Position numbers and translations under genes: made by a program. This document shows positions 24,111-32,956 of a DNA stretch of 64,000 bases, one piece after another. Positions within the stretch are counted from its first letter, which is position 1, and every line of letters starts with the position of its first letter. This stretch comes from Polaribacter sp. Q13 (GTDB lineage Bacteria; Bacteroidota; Bacteroidia; Flavobacteriales; Flavobacteriaceae): positions 1,570,001 to 1,634,000 of the forward strand of contig NZ_CP074436.1 of assembly GCF_016858305.2 (NCBI RefSeq), written 5' to 3'. The notes under the pieces were generated by a model. That model was not told where the DNA came from. It did no database searches and saw only the letters and a list, made by a program, of their open reading frames with translations.

Positions 24111-26099
24111 ATGGAATTTAAATTGGTATCAGAATTTTCTCCTACGGGAGATCAACCACAAGCTATAAAAGAACTTACGGCAAGTATTAATGATGGCGAA
24201 AAATATCAAACGCTTTTAGGTGTAACCGGTTCTGGTAAGACGTTTACCGTTGCAAATGTGATAAAAAACGTAGATAAACCTACCTTAATTTTAGCACACA
24301 ACAAAACATTGGCGGCACAGTTGTATTCTGAGTTTAAACAATTTTTCCCTAATAACGCCGTAGAATATTTTGTTTCTTACTACGATTATTATCAACCAGA
24401 AGCCTACATTCCTGTAACAGGAACTTTTATTGAAAAAGATTTATCTATTAATGATGATATAGAACGCTTGCGTTTAAGCACCACCTCTTCTCTACTTTCT
24501 GGTAGACGAGATGTTATTGTAATTGCTTCGGTTTCTTGTTTGTATGGTATTGGAAATCCGGTAGAATTTAAGAAAAACGTCATTCCTATTCATGTAGATC
24601 AGCAAATTGCCAGAACAAAATTCTTACATCAATTAGTACAAAGTTTGTATTCTAGAACCGAACACGAAATAAAAAGTGGAACCTTTAAAGTAAAAGGTGA
24701 TGTGGTTACTATTTATCCGTCTTACGGAGATAATGGCTACAGAGTGCATTTTTTTGGTGATGAAATTGAAGAAATAGAATCCTTTGATTTAGAAAGCAAC
24801 ACCGTTTTAGAAAGTTTTCAAGAATTGACTATTTATCCTGCAAACTTGTTTGTAACGTCTCCGGATGTGTTACAAAATGCCATTCATCAAATTCAGGAAG
24901 ATATGATGAAGCAAGTGGATTATTTTAAAGAAATAGGCAAGCATTTAGAAGCAAAACGTTTAAAAGAACGTACAGAATTCGACCTAGAAATGATTCGTGA
25001 ATTGGGCTATTGTTCTGGTATTGAGAATTATTCTCGTTATTTAGACGGACGAGAACCAGGTACAAGACCGTTCTGTTTGTTAGATTATTTTCCGGATGAT
25101 TATTTAATGGTCATTGATGAAAGCCATGTTACCATTCCGCAAACGCACGCTATGTATGGTGGTGATAGAAGTAGAAAAGAAAATTTAGTAGAATATGGTT
25201 TTCGTTTGCCTGCGGCGATGGACAATAGACCATTAAAATTTGAGGAGTTTGAAGAAATTCAGAATCAGGTAATTTATGTATCTGCAACGCCTGCAGATTA
25301 CGAACTCGAAAAAACAGAAGGTGTTTTTGTTGAGCAAGTAATTAGACCTACAGGTTTGTTAGATCCGGTAATTGAAATTAGACCAAGTTTAAATCAGATT
25401 GATGATTTAATTGAAGAAATTCAACAAAGAGTAGAAAAAGACGAACGTACTTTGGTAACTACCTTAACCAAAAGAATGGCAGAAGAACTGACCAAATATT
25501 TGGCAAGAGTAGATATTCGTTGTCGTTACATTCATTCTGATGTAGATACTTTAGAACGAGTAGAAATTATGCAAGATTTACGTAAAGGTTTGTTTGATGT
25601 TTTAATTGGTGTCAACCTATTACGTGAAGGTTTAGATTTACCAGAAGTTTCTTTAGTCGCTATTCTAGATGCCGATAAGGAAGGTTTTTTACGCTCGCAT
25701 CGTTCTATTACGCAAACCGTTGGTAGAGCTGCAAGAAATGTAAATGGTTTGGCTATTTTATATGCTGACAAAATGACCAACAGCATGCAAAAAACCATTG
25801 ACGAAACAGACCGAAGACGAGAAAAGCAAATTGCTTACAACACCAAACACGGCATCACTCCGACTCAGATTAACAAAAAAATTGATGATACTTTGTCTAA
25901 ATCTGCTGTTTCTAGTTATCATTATGACAATGCAAAACAGGTTGCCGCAGAACAAGATTTACAGTATTTACCAAAAGAGGAAATAGAAAAACGTATTAGA
26001 GAAAAACGCAAACACATGGAAGCTGCCGCTAAAGAACTAGATTTTATTGTTGCCGCTAAACTGCGTGATGAAATTGCGGTTTTGAGAGAGAAGTTGTAA
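24111..26099 (+). CDS. uvrB: Excinuclease ABC subunit B
   Basis: 662 residues, full length. Walker A is in 'GVTGSGKTFTVANV', the beta-hairpin region is 'YFVSYYDYYQPEAYIP', and 'VIDESHVTIPQ' contains the DEAD-type box. The helicase motifs 'YVSATPADYE' and 'GVNLLREGLDLPEVSLVAILDADKEGFLRS' follow. The C-terminal UVR domain (KRIREKRKHMEAAAKELDFIVAAKLRDEI) binds UvrC. It acts with UvrA and UvrC in nucleotide excision repair. It is divergent from the coiled-coil gene with a 276-bp gap and is followed 31 bp later by a lipoprotein gene. Confidence 0.98.
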   Translation: MEFKLVSEFSPTGDQPQAIKELTASINDGEKYQTLLGVTGSGKTFTVANVIKNVDKPTLILAHNKTLAAQLYSEFKQFFPNNAVEYFVSYYDYYQPEAYIPVTGTFIEKDLSINDDIERLRLSTTSSLLSGRRDVIVIASVSCLYGIGNPVEFKKNVIPIHVDQQIARTKFLHQLVQSLYSRTEHEIKSGTFKVKGDVVTIYPSYGDNGYRVHFFGDEIEEIESFDLESNTVLESFQELTIYPANLFVTSPDVLQNAIHQIQEDMMKQVDYFKEIGKHLEAKRLKERTEFDLEMIRELGYCSGIENYSRYLDGREPGTRPFCLLDYFPDDYLMVIDESHVTIPQTHAMYGGDRSRKENLVEYGFRLPAAMDNRPLKFEEFEEIQNQVIYVSATPADYELEKTEGVFVEQVIRPTGLLDPVIEIRPSLNQIDDLIEEIQQRVEKDERTLVTTLTKRMAEELTKYLARVDIRCRYIHSDVDTLERVEIMQDLRKGLFDVLIGVNLLREGLDLPEVSLVAILDADKEGFLRSHRSITQTVGRAARNVNGLAILYADKMTNSMQKTIDETDRRREKQIAYNTKHGITPTQINKKIDDTLSKSAVSSYHYDNAKQVAAEQDLQYLPKEEIEKRIREKRKHMEAAAKELDFIVAAKLRDEIAVLREKL

Positions 26100-26130
26100 T
26101 TATTATTGCTACACATATTTAAAAATAACT

Positions 26131-27492
26131 ATGAAAAAAACAATATCAGTTCTATTATTATTAGTATTACTTGCATGCTCAAACGATGAGAATCTTCCTC
26201 ATCAAAATTCAGCACCTGAAGAAATAAAACTAAAAAAAATCACTTTTGAAGGAAAAACGGTTACTATAGATTGGAATACTGTTTTGGATGCAGATGATGA
26301 TCTAATACACTATAGCTTATATATAAATTCTATTTTAGTAGAAAAAACGACTCAAACAATAAGCACATCACTTTTAGAGTATAACAATGAATATGCTGGT
26401 AGAATCATTGCCACAGATAAAAACGGAGGAGTTTCTGAATTAGAATTTACTTTTGAAAGCCCTAAAAGTAAAATCCTACTTTTTTCAGATTCTTCTCAAA
26501 ACTTAATGGCATATGATTTAATTACAGATAAGACTTTATGGGAATCTAACACTTCGTACATTGAAGCTCATACAGCTTATAAAGACATGATTTTTTCAGG
26601 TGTAAATGGACTTAACGGCATGAACATACTTACGGGTGAAATTGAATGGACAAGCAGTCCGAGTACTAATTATAATGAATATAGAAACATTATTACAGAC
26701 AATAACAACGTATATGCTTTCGATGCAGATAGTAAACTTTATTGTGTAAATATTGAATCAAAAGAAAAATTATGGGATCGTAGTTTTCTAAATTATTATG
26801 CAACACTATCTATCGATAAAACAAGAGTCTTTGTAAGTAGTAGAAATAATGATCATTTATATGCTATTAATAAAGTATCAGGAGGAACAGATTGGAGTTT
26901 AAGATTAAACGCTAGCAATAAGTTTTTAACCAATCCTTTAATTAATAACGACAATATTTATATTGGGGATTCCTATGGTGTATTTTATGCCTTAAATAGA
27001 AATAACGGTGATAAAATATGGACCATCGATGTAGGGAGATACAATTCCTTTTTTGCAGCACCTACAATATTTAAAAACACTATAATAACCGGAACCTATA
27101 GCACTCTTTATGCTTTGTACGAAAACAATGGAAGTATTAAATGGACCTACAAACCTGAAGGAACAATAGAAACTTCTCCTTTTATATATAATAACAATAT
27201 TTATATTGGATTTTCTAATAATGGAACAGCAGAATTAGTCTGTTTAAATGCAGAAGACGGCAGTTTTAAATGGAAATATGATTTAAGTTCTAAAACGACT
27301 ACTTCTCCTATTGTTTTCGAAGATACTGTCTATATTGGCGATTGGGATAATAATTTCTACGCAATTAATGCTACTGATGGTAGCTTAGAATGGAAACTAC
27401 AAACAGATAATCCTATTATAAAGTCTCCAATAATTGTTATTGGAAACAGTGATGCTGTAATTTACCCTGGGTCTCACGGCTTAAAAAATTAA
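26131..27492 (+). CDS. Lipoprotein with PQQ-like beta-propeller (BamB-like)
   Basis: 453 residues. The lipobox LLAC places the lipidated cysteine at residue 16. A fibronectin-III-like segment (about residues 30-110) precedes repeated PQQ-propeller blades of the form 'ly.vN...G...W.y...' (for example 'LYCVNIESKEKLWDRSF', 'LYAINKVSGGTDWSL', 'FYALNRNNGDKIWTID', 'FYAINATDGSLEWKL'), about seven or eight in all. Such propellers act as protein-binding platforms (BamB) or quinoprotein cores; no PQQ-binding residues are obvious. It is followed 18 bp later by a second lipoprotein on the same strand, probably an envelope pair. Confidence 0.85.
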   Translation: MKKTISVLLLLVLLACSNDENLPHQNSAPEEIKLKKITFEGKTVTIDWNTVLDADDDLIHYSLYINSILVEKTTQTISTSLLEYNNEYAGRIIATDKNGGVSELEFTFESPKSKILLFSDSSQNLMAYDLITDKTLWESNTSYIEAHTAYKDMIFSGVNGLNGMNILTGEIEWTSSPSTNYNEYRNIITDNNNVYAFDADSKLYCVNIESKEKLWDRSFLNYYATLSIDKTRVFVSSRNNDHLYAINKVSGGTDWSLRLNASNKFLTNPLINNDNIYIGDSYGVFYALNRNNGDKIWTIDVGRYNSFFAAPTIFKNTIITGTYSTLYALYENNGSIKWTYKPEGTIETSPFIYNNNIYIGFSNNGTAELVCLNAEDGSFKWKYDLSSKTTTSPIVFEDTVYIGDWDNNFYAINATDGSLEWKLQTDNPIIKSPIIVIGNSDAVIYPGSHGLKN

Positions 27493-27510
27493 CACAAATA
27501 TTCTATAAAA

Positions 27511-28740
27511 ATGATTAAGAAAATTACAATATTAGTATACATAGTATCTGCTCTTTTAGCATGTTCTAAAGACGCTGAACCCGATTTACCAATTGTTTTA
27601 AGCGACCAGAACACCATTAACTCATTTGACCTTACTATTAACGGAGAAATTATAAACGGTACTATAAACCAAATAGACAAAACAATACTATTTAGTTTAG
27701 CTGGAGCAGAAATTTCTGCCTTAAAGCCTACGATTGATTATTCTGAAAACGCAAATATATCACCTAGCGTAAACGAATCTCAAAATTTTAATAATGAAGT
27801 AGCGTACACCGTATATGCAGAAAATGGAGACCCTAATATTTATAGAGTTATTGTTAACAATAGACCACTTAATTCAGAAAGTGAAATACTGTCCTTTTCG
27901 GTCCTTGTTGATAATAAAACTATTGATGCCAATATTAATAAAGACACAAAAATTATTGATTTTAATATGGGAACACTAGATAAAAGTTCGCTATTACCTA
28001 CAATATCAATTTCTGAAAACGCTACAATTTCTCCTGATATTACAATTCCTCAAAACTTTGAAGAACCAGTTAATTATACCGTTACCGCAGAAAACGGGGA
28101 TAAAACGGAATATACAATCATTGCTAATATGCCCCAAATTAGCAACAATAGTAACTCTTCATCAGCCCACCTTTACTATATTAGAGCCAATTTGCGTATT
28201 TCAGGTCAATTTTTAGACATGGATAAACCTGGTGCAAAACTCTATTTATATGATGGTAATAATAAATATGAACTGAATGTTTTAATCCAAAACAACTATT
28301 CTTCTCAAGAAAATATTATTCAATATAATATAAGTACAGTAATTACAGAAAATATACCAACTTACAATAGTTACAAAATAGTATATCAAACAAATTCAAT
28401 ACGTATAGAATCAAGTCATTTTATAGATGTACTTGCAGAAGGTGCTCCTAAATTCATTTCATTAAATCAAGATTCTTATTCTTTCAATGATATTTTAAAA
28501 ATTACTGGAGAAAATATTACAGAAACAATTGCTATACCATCAAATGGCTCTATATTTCAAATTCAAAATTCTTCAAACTACGATTACACTGTAAACAGTG
28601 ATAAAACTCAGGCAACATTAACACTCGATTATTATTATTTATTTCCTGGATACTTTGGAAATCCTGCAGCACCCAAGACCATTACTTTTTGGGGACCAGG
28701 AAGAAGAATAGGTGAATCTTTTACAACTATATTCAATTAA
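27511..28740 (+). CDS. Lipoprotein with two DUF5018-type repeats
   Basis: 409 residues. Lipobox LLAC, Cys18. Two tandem Ig-like repeats of about 80 residues are clear: 'INSFDLTINGEIINGTI...LKPTIDYSENANISPSV...VAYTVYAENGDPNIYRV' and 'ILSFSVLVDNKTIDANI...LLPTISISENATISPDI...VNYTVTAENGDKTEYTI'. This is the DUF5018/SusE-like pattern common in Bacteroidetes surface lipoproteins. The C-terminal half (about 220-409) is probably further beta-sandwich. Probably surface-exposed; the partner may be the propeller lipoprotein encoded just upstream. Confidence 0.82.
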   Translation: MIKKITILVYIVSALLACSKDAEPDLPIVLSDQNTINSFDLTINGEIINGTINQIDKTILFSLAGAEISALKPTIDYSENANISPSVNESQNFNNEVAYTVYAENGDPNIYRVIVNNRPLNSESEILSFSVLVDNKTIDANINKDTKIIDFNMGTLDKSSLLPTISISENATISPDITIPQNFEEPVNYTVTAENGDKTEYTIIANMPQISNNSNSSSAHLYYIRANLRISGQFLDMDKPGAKLYLYDGNNKYELNVLIQNNYSSQENIIQYNISTVITENIPTYNSYKIVYQTNSIRIESSHFIDVLAEGAPKFISLNQDSYSFNDILKITGENITETIAIPSNGSIFQIQNSSNYDYTVNSDKTQATLTLDYYYLFPGYFGNPAAPKTITFWGPGRRIGESFTTIFN

Positions 28741-28824
28741 ATTCACAAATAATATTATACGAGAATTTAAAAATAAAACTGAGGTCTTTGGATTTACTAA
28801 ATCTCAAAATAAAACTATAGAGTA

Positions 28825-28975
28825 ATACCAAATGAATTTTAAATGTTTGATGATAAACTTATTTGTTTTTATAAGAGATAGAAAATCTAATCATAACCCT
28901 AGCTACGACTCTATTTCATATTGAATTAGTAAGGAAAAATAAATTTAATCAGTCACTTTGATGTTTATTTGGTAT
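28825..28975. repeat. MITE-like element with ATACCAAAT termini, copy 2
   Basis: 151 bp, the inverted copy of 13833-13994. It has the same termini and core and small internal indels. It fills most of the 285-bp gap between the lipoprotein gene and lrgB. No coding capacity. Confidence 0.9.
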
Positions 28976-29025
28976 AAACATTATTGTAAAAAAAATCACA
29001 ACGTTATTCAGAGACAGCAACTTTC

Positions 29026-29721
29026 TTATATAATGCCAAGTAATGCTAAAATAATAGGAGTAAATATAGCCGTAAACAATCCGTTTAAAATAAGTCCCAT
29101 ACTTGAATATGCTCCAAATCGTTGACTTATAGCCATCGCCTGAGCCGTTCCAAGCCCATGACTTGCGGCACCCATTGAAAGACTTTTAGACATTGGATTA
29201 CTTACTTTAAATAGTTGTAAAATTTTAAAACCTGCTACTGAACCAAAAATTCCTACCATAACAACCATTGATGCAGTAAGAGATGGAATTCCTCCTATTG
29301 ACTGGGAAATATCAATAGCAAGCGGAGTCGTAACAGACTTAGGTGCTATCGAAATTATTACATCATTTGAAGCTCCTAACCACTTAGCAATAAGAACTCC
29401 CGAAATGATACCTACTATAGAGCCTACTAATTGTGAAATAAAAATAGGGATCACTTGTTTTTTAATTTTGCTTATTTGAAGATATAGCGGTACTCCTAAT
29501 GCTACAATTGAAGGTTTTAGAAAAAACTCAATAAACTTACCTGCCTCATGATAAGTTTCATAAGAAATACCTGCTAATTTTAAAATGCCAATTACAACAA
29601 TTATTGTTATTAATATAGGATTTAGTAGAACTGAGTTGGTTTTATTTTGAAGATATTTTGTCAACCAATAAATACCTACAGTTATGGTTAATAACATATA
29701 AGGTTCTGAAATCAGTTTCAT
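29026..29721 (-). CDS. lrgB: LrgB-family membrane protein
   Basis: 231 residues with about seven transmembrane helices. Family hallmarks are 'FFLKPSIVALGVPLYLQ', 'ISIAPKSVTTPLAIDIS' and 'MGAASHGLGTAQAMAIS'. LrgB works with LrgA/CidA-type proteins. The pair was first described as an antiholin-like regulator of murein hydrolase export, and related proteins transport pyruvate or glycolate. It overlaps lrgA by 4 bp (ATGA). Confidence 0.94.
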   Translation of the reverse strand: MKLISEPYMLLTITVGIYWLTKYLQNKTNSVLLNPILITIIVVIGILKLAGISYETYHEAGKFIEFFLKPSIVALGVPLYLQISKIKKQVIPIFISQLVGSIVGIISGVLIAKWLGASNDVIISIAPKSVTTPLAIDISQSIGGIPSLTASMVVMVGIFGSVAGFKILQLFKVSNPMSKSLSMGAASHGLGTAQAMAISQRFGAYSSMGLILNGLFTAIFTPIILALLGII

Positions 29722-30083
29722 TTTTTGTCTTTTGCTAGTGTCTTTAATTTTATTTTTCTCAACACTTGATGTGTAAAACTAGTGCTTAGTAAAACTAAAA
29801 CCGTACTCCCCAGAATTGCTGCTAGTATTGGCACTAATTCTTTTGAAATTAAATCTAAATAACACATAATAGCTACGCCAGGTGGTATAAAAAAGAATAC
29901 CATGTTATCTAAAAGAAAATCAGCAACCTCCTGTATCCATTTAAGTTTAATGATTTTAAAATGAAGTCCTGCTGTTAATAACAACATCCCTATGATACTT
30001 GAGGGGATTTTAATTCCAGTGAAATAAACTATAATCTCACCTAGAGCAAGACACATCAGTATTATGAATAATTGTCTAATCAT
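29718..30083 (-). CDS. lrgA: LrgA/CidA-family membrane protein
   Basis: 121 residues with four transmembrane helices and the family motifs 'LGEIIVYFTGIKIPSSIIGMLLLTAGL' and 'LLDNMVFFFIPPGVAIM'. It is the small partner of LrgB and lies directly upstream on the same transcript. A perfect -7 box and a 20-bp inverted repeat lie 19-48 bp upstream, so the operon is probably under a dedicated regulator. Confidence 0.94.
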   Translation of the reverse strand: MIRQLFIILMCLALGEIIVYFTGIKIPSSIIGMLLLTAGLHFKIIKLKWIQEVADFLLDNMVFFFIPPGVAIMCYLDLISKELVPILAAILGSTVLVLLSTSFTHQVLRKIKLKTLAKDKK

Positions 30084-30101
30084 ACTATTATTTTTCTACT
30101 A

Positions 30102-30109
30102 CAAAAGTA
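30102..30109 (-). promoter_or_regulatory. -7 box of the lrgAB promoter
   Basis: On the minus strand TACTTTTG matches TAnnTTTG exactly, 18 bp upstream of the lrgA start. No good -33 TTTG is present at the expected distance, consistent with an activator-dependent promoter. Confidence 0.5.
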
Positions 30110-30111
30110 AT

Positions 30112-30131
30112 GTTCTATAAGAATATAGAAC
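30112..30131. promoter_or_regulatory. Inverted repeat in the lrgAB promoter
   Basis: GTTCTATA-AGAA-TATAGAAC, perfect 8-bp arms, immediately upstream of the -7 box. The position between the -33 and -7 regions fits a repressor or MerR-type site. The regulator is unknown. Confidence 0.55.
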
Positions 30132-30574
30132 TATTAATTATCATTAAACAAAAATATTATTTTCTATAATATTTAGATAAAAAAGTAAGATTCACTAATA
30201 GAATTTAAGGATTAAGAAAATACTAACGGCATTAATATAAAATTGACAACTTATTGAAGAAAAACCAAACAACCATTCCTCTAAATTAAACTTCAAAAAA
30301 CTGAAACATTTTTTTACCATATAATCCTCCTCTAATAAACCTTCTGTTATATGTCATTAGAAAAACAGAAACACCTTTGTCAAAAATTCAAAGTTTATCA
30401 CAGTCCCCCTAAACTATTTCTGTTTAAAGATAGAACTAGTGGGTTTCTATTAAAAAAAAAGAAGAATTTTAACTCTTGATTTTTCGGCGCTAAAAAACTA
30501 ATTTAGCCAACTGTGAATTTAAAACTATAAAACGTTTCATATTCATTTATAGCTATTCACATTACAAAGATTCG
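30132..30574. other. Intergenic region with no recognisable feature
   Basis: AT-rich sequence between the divergent lrgA and Crp/Fnr genes. The only structure seen is a pair TGTGAAT (30512-30518) and ATTCACA (30555-30561), 36 bp apart, just upstream of the regulator gene. Confidence 0.4.
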
Positions 30575-31162
30575 TTGGTTTATATGAAAGAGATCCTAGT
30601 GAAACACCTTAATAATTACATAAAATTATCTAAAGAACATACTGAATTCATAATTAAAAACACGGAAGTAAAAAACTATAAAGCTTCCGATTTTTTTCTT
30701 GAGAGTGGAGATAAATGTGACCAAATAGCGTTTCTAATAAATGGCGTATTTCGATTTTGTTTTTATGATAATAAAGGAAATGAAGTAACGTCTTTCTTTA
30801 TGAAAGAGCATGATTTTGTTTGTAACATCACTAGCTTTTTTGAATTTTCTGTAAGTTCTGGTTCTATACAAGCAGAAACAAATTGTGAGGTTGTTCAGTT
30901 TTCAAGGGCATCTTGGGATTTATTTTGTGATACCATACCAGAATGGGAAAATTCTTTTCAAAAAATAATTAATGAAACATTAATAAATAAAATCAATTTT
31001 CAAAGAAGTTTATTAAATCTTAACGCAAAGGAATCTTACTTAAAGTTTTTAAAAACCCATCCCTCAATTTTACAGAGAGTTCCCTTAAATCATATTGCTT
31101 CATTTTTAGGAATAACTCCTTTTTCATTGAGTAGAATAAGAAAATCAACCTCAACCTTATAG
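30575..31162 (+). CDS. Crp/Fnr-family transcriptional regulator
   Basis: 195 residues from the first ATG. The alternative ATG at 30584 (MKEILVKHL) is as likely. A cyclic-nucleotide-binding-type beta-roll ('FFLESGDKCDQIAFLINGVFRFCFYDNKGNEVTSFFMKEHDFV') is followed by a short helix-turn-helix ('VPLNHIASFLGITPFSLSRIRKS'), the compact C-terminus usual for flavobacterial members. No Fe-S cysteine motif is seen. The ligand is unknown. It is divergent from lrgAB and upstream of a small NTF2-like gene. Confidence 0.9.
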   Translation: MVYMKEILVKHLNNYIKLSKEHTEFIIKNTEVKNYKASDFFLESGDKCDQIAFLINGVFRFCFYDNKGNEVTSFFMKEHDFVCNITSFFEFSVSSGSIQAETNCEVVQFSRASWDLFCDTIPEWENSFQKIINETLINKINFQRSLLNLNAKESYLKFLKTHPSILQRVPLNHIASFLGITPFSLSRIRKSTSTL

Positions 31163-31235
31163 TATTAATTGCCAAATGACAAGTCCGTTAACTTTAAAAA
31201 TAGTTTTCTTTGCAAATGAATAAACACAAAAATAT

Positions 31236-31733
31236 ATGGAAGCAATAGAACTACAGAGAATATATAGAATTAAGGCAATGATGCACCATTTCTTTTCATT
31301 GTATGAAAGCAAGAACACAAATTTTTCTTTGGTAAATGAATTACTTTATAAAGATGGATTTGAATGGTTAAGCCCTAGTGGAAACCTTATTGGAATTGAA
31401 GCTTTCGAAAATAGTTTTAATGAGCTAAATAAAGAATGGGGACATTCTCACCGACCTTTTGAAATGACTGTTAACCTAATTGATGATAAAAAAGCTTCAT
31501 TAAGTTTCAATTATATCTATCAACACGTACAAGACGGAAACATCGTTTTACATGCAAAAGGACATTATGAAATTGAGTGCGTAGACAATGGCGAAAAATA
31601 TCCAAGAATTCAAAAATGCAACCTTACATTATTAGAAATGATTGAAGTTGGTGCGTTTGTGGATATGTTAGAAATGAATAAAACTTTATATTTGGACTAC
31701 CTACTGAAAGCAGAACAAATAATAAAGATATAA
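31236..31733 (+). CDS. NTF2/SnoaL-like domain protein
   Basis: 165 residues, cytoplasmic. The cone-shaped NTF2 fold is suggested by the N-terminal helix pair ('MHHFFSLYESKNTNFSLVNELLYKDGFEWLSPSGNLIGIEAFENSF') and the long beta-strands ('FEMTVNLIDDKKASLSFNYIYQHVQDGNIVLHAKGHYEIECV'). The family includes isomerases, dehydratases and pure binding proteins; no catalytic residues can be assigned. It is followed 3 bp later by a membrane protein, so the two are probably co-translated. Confidence 0.65.
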   Translation: MEAIELQRIYRIKAMMHHFFSLYESKNTNFSLVNELLYKDGFEWLSPSGNLIGIEAFENSFNELNKEWGHSHRPFEMTVNLIDDKKASLSFNYIYQHVQDGNIVLHAKGHYEIECVDNGEKYPRIQKCNLTLLEMIEVGAFVDMLEMNKTLYLDYLLKAEQIIKI

Positions 31734-31736
31734 ATT

Positions 31737-32237
31737 TTGAAAAAAAAATCTCTAATGATGGAAATAATGCTTGATTTTTTAAACAGCGAAAAAACATTAT
31801 ACCTTTCGGCAGGAATCATCGGTGTTGTTTCCGTTATAGTGGGCATCCTTTTTCTACTATTTTCTAATCATAATAGTTTTGCTGCAACTATGATTGTAAT
31901 TGGCATTTTAGAAATGGCGGTAATGTTTCCAACGTATCTTAAATACCAGCAAAAAGTTGATGATAAAATTTCGGTTTATGAAAACAATACATCAGATTTT
32001 ATAAAAATAGAAACTACAGCTACCGAAAAAGCAATGAAGTCCTTCTTTTGGCTAAAATTAACCTACGGAATTTTGATTGTTGTTCTTATTTTAGGAATGT
32101 CATTTTTAAGTCCAAAATCTGTACTTTTCGGAATTCTTATGGCACTTATATTACATTTGGCCCTTGCCATTACAATTGATAATTTCGGAGAAATATATAC
32201 TAAAAAGTACTTGAACGAATTAACAACCATAGAATAA
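31737..32237 (+). CDS. Small membrane protein of unknown function
   Basis: 166 residues if it begins at the TTG at 31737. ATG codons at 31755 and 31758 (MMEIMLDFLNSEKTLYLSAG) are alternatives and give about 160 residues. Four hydrophobic helices are visible (about residues 19-41, 47-64, 106-127 and 129-147), with a soluble loop between the second and third. No known motif. Its close spacing to the NTF2-like gene suggests one function, perhaps controlled by the upstream Crp/Fnr protein (inference). Confidence 0.75.
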   Translation: MKKKSLMMEIMLDFLNSEKTLYLSAGIIGVVSVIVGILFLLFSNHNSFAATMIVIGILEMAVMFPTYLKYQQKVDDKISVYENNTSDFIKIETTATEKAMKSFFWLKLTYGILIVVLILGMSFLSPKSVLFGILMALILHLALAITIDNFGEIYTKKYLNELTTIE

Positions 32238-32349
32238 TAAGGTAGTACAAGACCTTATATTATTTATCACTAAAAATCAAGTATTTACAAAAAAGTTATA
32301 TTCAGTTTTTATTTACTAAATCACCTACTGAAGCACCTTGTAATTAAAA

Positions 32350-32907
32350 ATGACAAAAAAAGAATCTTTAACTGAACAAACAGCATCAGAAGAAACGATA
32401 TACATTGCAGGCGGCTGCCTTTGGGGAGTACAAGAATTTTTAAAGTACATACCTGGTGTACTTGAAACCCAAGCCGGAAGAGCTAATGGCATTACCAAAT
32501 CTACCAAAACACCCTATGATGGTTTTGCAGAATGTGTTAAAACAGTTTTTGATCCTAAGGTTATTTCAGTTGAAGATTTAATTCATCACTTAATAGAAAT
32601 TATTGACCCTTATAGCATCAACCAACAAGGAAATGATGTCGGAGAGAAATATCGCACAGGGATTTACAGTGATAATCAAAGTCACTTGTTACAGGCAAAA
32701 AAATGTATTCAAAAAGTAGAAGAAAAACTAAACCATAAAAATAAATCCATAAAAAAAATAGTTCTTGAAGTGCTTCCTTTAACAAATTTTATCCCGAGTG
32801 ATGAAGAACATCAAGATAGATTAACTTTGCATCCGAATGACCATTCTTATTGCCACATTCCTTTAGAGGTACTGCATAAGTATAAAAAAATAGCAACTAA
32901 TAGTTAG
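32350..32907 (+). CDS. msrA: Peptide-methionine (S)-S-oxide reductase
   Basis: 185 residues. The catalytic motif reads GGCLWG (Cys23), with Leu where most MsrA enzymes have Phe (GGCFWG). 'YDGFAECVKTVFDPKVIS' and 'NQQGNDVGEKYRTGIYS' are further family motifs. It reduces the S-diastereomer of methionine sulfoxide in proteins, using thioredoxin. The protein lacks a signal peptide, so it is cytoplasmic. It appears to be a single gene. Confidence 0.93.
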   Translation: MTKKESLTEQTASEETIYIAGGCLWGVQEFLKYIPGVLETQAGRANGITKSTKTPYDGFAECVKTVFDPKVISVEDLIHHLIEIIDPYSINQQGNDVGEKYRTGIYSDNQSHLLQAKKCIQKVEEKLNHKNKSIKKIVLEVLPLTNFIPSDEEHQDRLTLHPNDHSYCHIPLEVLHKYKKIATNS

Positions 32908-32956
32908 CTAGAGTTCGTCAATACTGTAATTTAAACGAAGTATAGAAAAGAGAACC

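Noticed and set aside
24111..26099. Overlapping small open frames inside uvrB and other conserved genes
   Set aside because: They are reading-frame shadows of well-identified proteins, without start signals or family resemblance.
30310..30405. Minus-strand short open frame (about 30 codons, ...RFIRGGLYGKKMFQFFEV) in the lrgA upstream gap
   Set aside because: Too short, flanked by stops and no recognisable family. Possibly a fossil, but not supportable.
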